Source: Owenia fusiformis
Taxonomy: Eukaryota > Annelida > Polychaeta > Sabellida > Oweniidae
Direction of reading: 5' to 3'
Length of the DNA stretch: 64,000 nt
Assembly (NCBI GenBank): GCA_903813345.2
Contig: CAIIXF020000007.1
Coordinates: 26,835,564-26,899,563, forward strand
Positions 59,401-64,000 of this stretch are shown here, one piece after another. Position 1 is the first letter of the stretch. Each line of letters starts with the position of its first letter. Under the pieces are notes generated by a model. That model saw nothing but the letters and a program-made list of their open reading frames with translations, was not told where the DNA came from and did not search any database. The position numbers and the translations under genes were made by a program.

Positions 59401-60346
59401 TCAAGTGAACATGGTGAACACCTCTCTCTAGTGAACACCTCAATGATAAAAACATCCCAGTTGACAGTTGCTTTTAGTCAAACACCAGTCCCTAGTGACC
59501 ATGTGTCTCTAATAAACACAAGTCCTTTGTGAACACATCTCTAATGAATATCTGCAAATGGTAAATACCTCTCTAATGAACACATGTCTCTACTAAACAC
59601 CTGCCTCTAACAAACACCCAGCGATACATTTCATCAAATATAATATCACGTGAGCTGAGGTATCTTTTGTAGCATATCACTCATGTGACACTAACACAAT
59701 ATGGACATTTGACGTGACTGGTACATTATTGATCACCATGCCTACAGCTACTGGCACATATGAACGAGCCATTGTCATCTAGACAGCTAACAGATGGTCT
59801 TGATATAATTCTGCTTCTCTTTGCACAGGTTGGTATGCAGTCATTATTACATGACTGATAATATGTGAAAAATCAAGAAAGATTGGTTAAAAACTGTAGA
59901 AATGGGAGACCTAGTGTCATTACTAAGTGAACACCCTGTATATCACGCAATTTTAGATGCCAAGTACTCATTTTGAATAGCTGTCTTAAACACACTGAAA
60001 ATGTCCTATTTTTCTCATCTCATGGTTTCCCCCGCCAGTGTAAACAGTCAATATAAATAAGCTTTGTGACGTGATCCAAAAAAAAGAATTTTGCAATAGA
60101 TTTTTATTTAGAAGATATGATTGATGATGATGTGATTGATGATGATCATGTCACAAACTAGGACGTGAGTCATCATAGACAAAAATGGCCTCACTTTAAA
60201 CATAAGATATTTAAACGATAGTGTATTAAATGATCTCACCTACAATACTGACATCTATTCCTGTTCACTCGAACAATATTGCACTGTTGGTTCTTCAGGC
60301 AGGATCGATACTGAATTTTCTGTTGTATGCTCCGTCGAAAAAAGCC
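32568..60346 (-). CDS. E75: E75-type nuclear receptor (NR1D family), 3' part of gene
   Basis: Ligand-responsive transcription factor of the E75/Rev-erb group. Relatives bind heme and usually repress RORE-type sites. Thirteen exons: 60240-60346, 53901-53938, 53350-53588, 51857-52009, 50422-50532, 45567-45687, 44460-44561, 43610-43684, 38398-38464, 37669-37863, 35950-36211, 34159-35096 and 32568-32760. They form one frame of 866 codons plus a TAG stop. Residues 1-48 are the second half of the DNA-binding domain ([34 protein letters not shown]), which matches E75 more closely than vertebrate Rev-erb. The ligand-binding domain spans about 135-316. It is followed by a ~550-residue F region rich in Ser, Asn and Gln. 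The first zinc finger must lie right of base 64,000. Introns are loaded with repeats, but no lesion was seen in the frame. Confidence 0.94.
32885..33095 (+). mobile_element. SINE-like dispersed repeat, copy 2
   Basis: B-box-like GGGTTCAAACCC (about 32,911-32,922) is followed by AGAGTGCTGCTTACTCGATA, AAAGGCTGGCGCTGGC and AGCCAGGATAAAGATACC, the same order as copy 1. It is in the last E75 intron, about 125 bases upstream (minus sense) of the last exon's acceptor. Confidence 0.65.
33812..34131. mobile_element. ~320-bp MITE ending next to an E75 splice donor
   Basis: TACCGGATTTTCTCGCATAT is mirrored by ATATGCGAGAAAATCCGGTA, a TIR of about 25 bp with TA at both edges (Tc1/mariner-like target site). 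Internal direct repeats of AACAAAGTAACAACAGAACG. Its edge is only 27 bases from the donor of E75 exon 34159-35096. Confidence 0.75.
35100..35945. other. E75 intron, mostly plain sequence
   Basis: No gene. Around 35,700-35,910 there is a repeat with GCACCCACCTGAGAATC words and loosely mirrored ends (TCTCCAGCA/TGTGGAGAACACTG). Near 35,640 there is a GACAGATGGAGGGATAAACTG tail similar to those at 13,120 and 27,340. Confidence 0.45.
36244..37411. mobile_element. Element with inverted 16-bp tandem-repeat ends
   Basis: The left end (36,262-36,405) is about nine units of CGTACCCAAGACAACT. The right end (37,281-37,395) is about seven units of the reverse complement AGTTGTCTTGGGTACG. Outside the arrays, short unique inverted ends also pair: GTGTATATACG at 36,244 and CGTATATACAC at 37,401-37,412. 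The ~875-bp middle is AT-rich and has no frame. It fills most of the E75 intron between exons 35950-36211 and 37669-37863. Confidence 0.8.
37412..37615. repeat. Single diverged arm of the 19.1-kb foldback family
   Basis: ACCCTATGCAGACAGTGCTT and CGGAACCAACGGTCATTTTT parallel the left arm at 19,141-19,330. It directly abuts the right end of the 16-mer element. No mirrored partner is present here. Confidence 0.55.
38004..38110 (+). mobile_element. TGTCACCACC-family MITE
   Basis: ATGCAAAATGTCACCACCGA, AAAAAAGTTGGAGACTATAA and GATATGTTACCACTTC are in the family order. The right inverted end is degraded. E75 intron. Confidence 0.6.
38465..39640. other. Proximal part of a 5.1-kb E75 intron
   Basis: AT-rich with no gene. 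A fragment at about 39,190-39,450 shares its end with the 3' tail of the reverse transcriptase relic (TTGTAGATTACTGACATGGA), so it may be a dead-on-arrival retrotransposon tail. Confidence 0.45.
40399..41216. mobile_element. ~815-bp foldback nested in the 15-mer element
   Basis: TACACTCCCCTCCATAAG at the left and CTTATGGAGGTGAGTGTATC at the right form the termini. Inside them ATTGATGGAAACGTAACTTT is mirrored by AAGTTACGTTTCCATCAAT, and AAAATCGTCATTCCC by GGGAATGACGATTTT. Arms are about 240 bp with a 320-bp centre. No coding sequence. Confidence 0.75.
41811..42450. mobile_element. Relative of the CTATCACACC element carrying a nested foldback
   Basis: It opens with TTATCACACCAAACTAGTTC and continues like the copy at 2,993. 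The right terminus is not recognisable. A foldback fills its middle (41,963-42,361): ACGCGGTCTTCGACCGTTAA pairs with TTAACGGTCGAAGTTAGGACC, and CCCCAGCTGTTAGAAGG pairs with CCTTCTTACAGCTGGGG at the centre. Confidence 0.65.
43610..53588 (-). CDS. E75: E75 hinge and ligand-binding-domain exons
   Basis: 53350-53588 is the hinge ([20 protein letters not shown] onward). 51857-52009 opens the LBD with [11 protein letters not shown] and [21 protein letters not shown], the receptor signature helices. 50422-50532 gives [16 protein letters not shown]. 45567-45687 gives [15 protein letters not shown] and [15 protein letters not shown]. 44460-44561 gives [17 protein letters not shown]. 43610-43684 gives [20 protein letters not shown]. 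The His in [10 protein letters not shown] aligns with the distal heme ligand of Rev-erb/E75, and the Cys in ACPLN is a candidate proximal ligand. No acidic AF-2 helix 12 follows HSEKLL, as in repressor members of the family. Confidence 0.92.
45070..45164 (+). mobile_element. TGTCACCACC-family MITE
   Basis: AATGTCACTACCTGTCATCT, AAAAAAGTTGGAGACTATG and CACTTCTGGTGGTGACATAC; both inverted ends are present. E75 intron 44,562-45,566. Confidence 0.7.
45350..45450 (+). mobile_element. TGTCACCACC-family MITE
   Basis: GCAAAATGTCACCAGATACC, CACAAAAAGTTGGAAACTAT and ATATGTCACCATAAGTGGTG. It lies about 190 bases from the previous copy in the same orientation and about 120 bases from E75 exon 45567-45687. 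Confidence 0.65.
46860..48170. repeat. GTGCAA-rich short tandem array
   Basis: Irregular units of about 40 bp, such as TCCGAGGTGCAACCGGGTGC and AAATGTCCTTAAATCCTTAA, in the middle part. The outer parts have CCTTAACCAGGGTGCAAGTC and CCTTGTTCCTTAACCAAGG. The segment at 46,960-47,160 recurs almost exactly at 47,945-48,150, a larger-scale duplication bracketing the array. Confidence 0.8.
48180..49510. repeat. 282-bp higher-order satellite
   Basis: At least three nearly identical 282-bp units plus partial ones. Each is built from shorter modules with GGGTGCAAATATCCCTTGCA, GGGGTTGCAAAGTCGGGTGC and CAACTCTCCCAAA. Because 282 is 94 codons, long frames stay open on both strands (375 codons minus, 370 codons plus). 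These are by-products of periodicity and not genes. Confidence 0.9.
52351..52455 (+). mobile_element. TGTCACCACC-family MITE
   Basis: AATGCAAAATGTCACCACTT, CACAAAAATTTGGAGACTAA and TATCAAGTGGTGACATA; a degraded member in E75 intron 52,010-53,349. Confidence 0.65.
52655..52810. mobile_element. Foldback MITE with GTGGAACACCTC words, copy 2
   Basis: ACCTGTAAAGTGGAACACCT is mirrored by AGGTGTTTCACTTAGACAGGT. Length and internal layout are the same as the copy at 1570. E75 intron. Confidence 0.65.
53012..53242 (+). pseudogene. Fragment resembling the N-terminus of a Crypton-type tyrosine recombinase protein
   Basis: Antisense to E75, in the intron about 110 bases from exon 53350-53588. A 76-codon frame starts [20 protein letters not shown] and continues [20 protein letters not shown]. 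The RF...(D/E)-x-LLESKDSxNTKK pattern recalls the N-terminal segment of Crypton-like or KIAA1958-like tyrosine recombinase proteins that are abundant in marine invertebrates. The frame stops soon after, with no catalytic domain. It is probably a 5' fragment of a transposon. The family assignment is from memory of the pattern. Confidence 0.4.
53901..60346 (-). CDS. E75: E75 exons completing the DNA-binding domain
   Basis: Exon 60240-60346 begins at the canonical KG/FF junction of nuclear receptors. It encodes [20 protein letters not shown] and then NRNRCQYCR, with four cysteine ligands of the second zinc finger. The tiny 38-base exon 53901-53938 encodes [12 protein letters not shown]. The next exon supplies [12 protein letters not shown]. 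The 6.3-kb intron between the two exons has no coding signal that I recognise. It contains foldback and MITE repeats (54,070, 56,126, 56,412, 57,076), CT/GA-type AACACCT repeats around 59,280-59,620, and fragments near 55,150 and 58,430. Confidence 0.93.
54070..54232. mobile_element. MITE with CAGTAAAACCT ends
   Basis: CAGTAAAACCTGTATATAGT is mirrored at the right by GGAGGTTTTACTG. The interior has GTTCACTA/GTGTTC words like the GTGGAACACC family. A TA dinucleotide abuts the left end, as with Tc1/mariner-type insertions, but the right duplication is not preserved. Confidence 0.55.
56126..56315. mobile_element. Second TTAA MITE (piggyBac-like), shorter
   Basis: TTAACCTCTTGAATCCCAGG at the left and AGTCAAGAGGTTAA at the right. 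The interior (TTTTGCCACCTTTTGACATT, ATACCTATACAACTT) is the reverse complement of parts of the copy at 31,510. Confidence 0.7.
56412..56660. mobile_element. MITE with GGCTGTTTCTCGAAA ends
   Basis: AGGCTGTTTCTCGAAAGTTT and TTATTAACGAATCC at the left are mirrored by GATTCGCTAATAAC and GTTTCGAGACAGCCTT at the right. About 250 bp, non-coding. E75 intron. Confidence 0.65.
57076..57205 (+). mobile_element. TGTCACCACC-family MITE
   Basis: ACATGCAAAATGTCACCACC, a CACCAACCACC-rich middle, AAGTTGGAGAACATAACAA and TATGTCACCACTT. E75 intron. Confidence 0.65.
58430..58705. repeat. Transposon debris with weakly mirrored ends
   Basis: CACTGGTGGATCCCATGGGG at the left and CTTCTGGATACGCCAGTG at the right, with runs of GGGCCCAAAAA between. 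The terminal GGATACGCCAGTG word is common at the edges of DNA-transposon remnants in marine invertebrates. A related GGCTACGCCCCTGGC occurs at 55,160. Confidence 0.4.
58903..58933. repeat. Short perfect palindrome
   Basis: ATGAATATTTACT-CAATG-AGTAAATATTCAT: 13-bp arms and a 5-bp loop in the E75 intron. Confidence 0.6.
59270..59620. repeat. Imperfect GTGAACACCTC repeat
   Basis: About twenty loosely spaced variants of TGAACACCTCTCTAATGAAC, CCTTGTGAACACC and similar, with no fixed period. Probably a decayed simple satellite. It resembles words in the GTGGAACACCTC foldbacks. Confidence 0.5.
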
Positions 60347-60870
60347 CTGAAATCATAGAAATAAGACCTGGAATTATATTATAGAAATAAGACCTAAAAT
60401 CACATTTGAGAAATAAGACCTGGAATTGCATTATAGAAATAAGACATTAGAGAAATAAGACATGAAATTATGTTAGAGAAATAAGACCTGAAATCGCATT
60501 TGAGAAATAAGACCTGGAATTGCATTATAGAAATAAGACCTGAAATTACATTATTGAAATAAGACCTGAAATCGCATTTGAGAAATAAGACCTGAAATCG
60601 CATTTGAGAAATAAGACCTGGAATTGCATTATAGAAATAAGACATTAGAGAAATAAGACATGAAATTATATTAGAGAAATAAGACCTGAAATCGCATTTG
60701 AGAAATAAGACCTGAAATCGCATTTGAGAAATAAGACCTGGAATTGCATTATAGAAATAAGACATTAGAGAAATAAGACATGAAATTATATTAGAGAAAT
60801 AAGACCTGGAATTACATTAGAGAAATAAGACCTGAAATCGCATTTGAGAAATAAGACCTGAAATTACAAT
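60347..60870. repeat. 26-bp tandem array adjoining the E75 zinc-finger exon
   Basis: About twenty units of GAAATAAGACCTGAAATCGCATTTGA type (26 bp, written here as GAAATAAGACCTGAAATC + GCATTTGA) and a ~16-bp short form, GAAATAAGACATTAGA. Higher-order groups recur. The array starts directly at the splice acceptor of exon 60240-60346. On the minus strand every unit repeats the acceptor-like ATTTCAGG. The 121-codon minus frame across it is an artefact. Confidence 0.85.
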
Positions 60871-60992
60871 CTTTTGTCAAAAAGTTGAATATTTTGGGTT
60901 TGTTAAGTCCCGCTGGGTTATTTGAAACTGGTACACATGAACAATGACATCATAAGGTAGTCATGGTAATAAATATATAAAATATTAAGCAA

Positions 60993-61135
60993 AATGTCAC
61001 CATCTGCCATTTGTTACGGATGCTGAACACCAAACACTAACTGCCAGATACCAACCACTGAACACCACCCACCAAACACTGTTGACAAAAAAGTTGGAGA
61101 CTATAACAATATGTTACCACTTGTGATGGTGACAT
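60993..61135 (+). mobile_element. TGTCACCACC-family MITE
   Basis: AGCAAAATGTCACCATCTGC, a CCAACCACTGAACACC-rich middle, AAAAAAGTTGGAGACTATAA and ACTTGTGATGGTGACATAA. Both ends are recognisable. Confidence 0.7.
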
Positions 61136-61139
61136 AAAA

Positions 61140-62080
61140 ACTGGGCTACTGTATAAGCCTGAATTTACTCCAATCCAATGATATGCCAGATTTATAGTGC
61201 ATTAACACAGTGTCTTTCCTGTAACATTTTCAACTGGTTTTTAATGAATTTTCTTACATTGCCCTTTTAGCAGACTCATTTATAAGAATATTTTATCTTG
61301 TAGAACTAGATCATACTCGATCAACATTTAAACGGCTAGCATGGATCATTTAGCAAATTTGTATTTTTATAAAATCATACTTAGTTTCGGATCATAAAAC
61401 ACTATTTCATCACAACCAAAAATCATTATGGGTTTTATTAAATAAGTTTGACAAATGATTGGACATGGCGTGATGATCACATATAATTAGTATTCATGCC
61501 TTTGTAAGATCTCTGTTTTTATGTGTTTTATAAGCCACATAAATGACATGAAACCTTAGATGGACTAGAAAACTATCATGCTTCACAGAGTTTATGATAA
61601 TAATCATAAGAATAAGATTTAAGCCCTCAATTGAGCGTGACCAATGATTCACTGTTGTCTTAGAAATACCATTTATGACACAATAAATTGAACACTCGAT
61701 GGAAAGTTCTATTCAATTTATGCCAGGTTTAACGATTTGAATAAAGGATTACTCAATATGCAAATTGCAATTCATATAATTCATTTTATTGATCAAATTT
61801 TCTATTTTACTATATTAATTAACGTATAACTCAGTAAGTTTCATCTTGGAGTTGCTTTTGTTTTAGTTTGAATGTCTGTGTCTTGCTCTCTTAATAATGA
61901 GAAAATGACGTCATTTATATTGCTGGTTGACAGACATTATAATAAAAGATGGGTATCGATATGGCGAACTTTTTGAACACCTGTTTCTCTTAAACATCTT
62001 TTGAATGGTAACAATATATGTATACTTTCATCTATATTGTTTTAGAAAACACATCAAACACTTGTTTCGTTCTTGGTTTC
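61140..62080. other. E75 5' intron, no feature seen
   Basis: AT-rich intronic DNA upstream (minus sense) of the zinc-finger exon. I looked for the missing first zinc finger (CEGCKG-type coding) here and to the right edge and did not see it. Confidence 0.5.
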
Positions 62081-62086
62081 ATGTTT

Positions 62087-62370
62087 CCAGAGTGAAATGA
62101 GAAACGTCTTTCCGAACCTCATTGGAACAAAACAACATAAACACAACATGTTTAGGTCTCTCATTATTGTAATTGTACAAAGGACATTTTGGTTGATTTT
62201 AAAAAAGTATCTTGTTAATGAAATAAAAGGTTTATCTTGGGTTTTATCTATTTTGGGGGGATTTGGTTAAAAAAAAAAAATTCCTTAATATTGAGAGGTC
62301 TAAAAACATGTTGTATATGCAATTTTGTTCCAACAAGGTTCGGAAAGACATTTTATTTCATTCTCAAGAT
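62087..62370. mobile_element. ~280-bp foldback element
   Basis: AGAAACGTCTTTCCGAACCT and ATGTTTAGGTCTCTCA at the left are mirrored by TGAGAGGTCTAAAAACAT and AGGTTCGGAAAGACATTTT at the right. Arms are about 85 bp. The 65-codon frame through it has no support as a gene. Confidence 0.65.
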
Positions 62371-63434
62371 TAGGTAGAAAGGAGCAAAAACAATTGCACT
62401 AAAAAAACATTTATATAAAATATTTCTAAATAATTTTCGCATTAAATTGTTGTCAATCAGTCAATATTACATAAAATACCATGTTTTTTTTACAGAATGT
62501 TTTCAATGATTGGTTTCAGAGAAAAACATTGTTGAATTCAGTTCTCCATATCGATACCACTCCTTTGAACTTATGATATATCAAATTAAAGATAATTAAA
62601 TTCCCCATCTACTGGTATGTAATATGATATGTCTTCATCAATAAAATCAATATTTATTTTTGAAATATGAGTGTCCAATTTTTTGGACCACCCTGTACAT
62701 GTCAACTATGATGGGCTATCTGATTTGAACATCTTCTTTATATGATAATTTTTTAACCATTTTATTCAATTTCAATTTATTTTGCTCAAAATTCCATCTT
62801 ACTATATTTGATACATTACATGAAATAGATTTGATACTAAATAACACATTCATATATTGATCATGCATGTTGTATTTTACAATCAGTTCATATATTGATT
62901 ACTCCAGTTTCATTTACCTTTGTGTCAAATAATTAAAATTTTACCTCAATATCTGATATACATGTATGAAAATACAGTAAAAACCTATACACCTGAACAC
63001 CTCTCAATGGCGTAATGTCATATACGCATAAAACACCATGGTGTACTCTCAAATTTAGAGAAAAGTTGATTTTTTTATATTGAATTGCCACACACTTTAA
63101 ATGAATAAAAATGTCACATAATCTACATTTTCCTAGTCCATATTAGTCAGAATTTTGTATTTTAAAACACCCCAGAACGCTTCAAATGCATCTCATTATC
63201 AAATTTTCTTGGGGGAGAACCTACTAAACACCCTCAAAACTTCGCTCACTTGTGGCGTATACTCACGAAATACCCCCGCTACGCCACTGCCTGTCTTGTC
63301 TGAACCCTTTTTCAATTTTATTGTTTCTACCATTATTCATGTTAAAAGACCTTATATGTGAACACCTGCTAATCCAAAATCTATTAGAAAGTTAAAGTGA
63401 CATTTGATTGAATTCAATGCCTAGTATGCCAAGG

Positions 63435-63660
63435 TCAGATAATTTGCTCTAATTCATCGGCCGGCGCACGGCTGATTCTAGTATTTTGTTCAAAACTGAT
63501 TTCAACTTGCTTCAACTTGACCAAACTTCTTTTTAAATCATGTACAAGTTCCCAGAAGTTCACAACTGACCTCAAATATGAGATTTGACCTTCAATTTTG
63601 AACAAAATATTCAATAAGCTGGGCACCGGCTGATGAATCGGGGCAAATGTGACCTAAGCA
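63435..63660. mobile_element. Foldback element of the TCACATTTG family
   Basis: CATCGGCCGGCGCACGGCTG and AGTATTTTGTTCAAA at the left are mirrored by TTTGAACAAAATATTCAA and GCACCGGCTGATGAATCGG at the right, closing with GCAAATGTGACCTAAGC. It shares termini with 29,876-30,050. Another start, AAGCCTCAGTCATATTTAC, is at about 63,735 and runs toward the right edge. Confidence 0.6.
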
Positions 63661-64000
63661 TTACCTAAAAAAGAAAGGACTTTTCAATTGTTTCCAATGG
63701 TATTATATTAAAGCTCCTATCACATGTTTTGTTTAAGCCTCAGTCATATTTACTGTCTTTGGCTCGATTACAAAAAAGACCGACCACCGACCAGTCACTC
63801 TCCAGATTTGGGCCCATGAGGTGGGAGGTTGGTACTTGGTCAGCGGTCAGTTTTTACACAATCACTATGAATATATGAACCAATCTGAATATAAAAATGG
63901 TTTGTGATTACACGTATATTGGAAAACTATTTTGATATATATGGTCCATGAAAACACGGAATCAAAGCATACAATTTGATCCTGGGCAACAATACTACTA

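Noticed and set aside
60400-60765. 121-codon minus-strand frame with SQMRFQVLFLKCDFRSY repeats
   Set aside because: Translation of the 26-bp tandem array; no independent sign of coding.

Overview
This is a nuclear genome window from an animal. The genes have GT-AG introns and conserved metazoan products, and the AT-rich spacers are crowded with short inverted-repeat elements, satellites and a decayed non-LTR retrotransposon. The ecdysone-receptor-family gene is more like E75 than vertebrate Rev-erb. Together with the repeat style (many foldback elements and MITEs, a tRNA-derived pseudogene), this suggests a marine invertebrate, probably a lophotrochozoan such as a mollusc. That placement is inference.

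Four protein-coding genes can be reconstructed exon by exon, with matching splice phases. (1) Bases 1-7,622, minus strand: an SPPL2-type signal-peptide-peptidase-like intramembrane aspartyl protease. It runs off the left edge and its signal-peptide exon was not found. (2) 12,432-13,494, plus strand, with a possible tiny first exon at 9,888-9,908: LSM7, the Lsm-ring subunit of U6 snRNP and mRNA decay. SPPL2 and LSM7 are head-to-head, as I recall them to be in human. (3) 18,240-25,950, plus strand: peptide methionine sulfoxide reductase A (MSRA). (4) 32,568-60,346, minus strand: an E75/NR1D nuclear receptor. It has 13 exons and 866 codons in one continuous frame, from the second half of the DNA-binding domain to the stop. 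The first zinc finger and N-terminus lie beyond the right edge. MSRA and E75 are tail-to-tail.

The rest is mostly repeats. A 5'-truncated reverse transcriptase relic lies at 10,679-11,965 and is itself split by a 0.2-kb insertion. A short-TIR MITE family occurs in at least nine copies. Several foldbacks of 0.1-0.9 kb occur (5.4, 7.2, 19.1, 20.7, 40.4, 42.0, 62.1 and 63.4 kb). A ~160-bp satellite with flanking direct repeats fills part of an MSRA intron. A GTGCAA-rich satellite block of about 2.7 kb sits inside a ~4.1-kb element with inverted ends in an E75 intron. A 26-bp array grows out of an E75 splice acceptor.

The most unusual pattern is a set of elements whose inverted ends are made of short tandem repeats: 15-mers at 24.5-25.4 and 39.7-43.5 kb, 16-mers at 36.2-37.4 kb, and ~39-mers at 9.1-9.9 kb. 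They recall Foldback/TU-type transposons. The 15-mer and 16-mer units share the heptamer AGTTGTC. I found no operons, CRISPR arrays or prokaryotic features.
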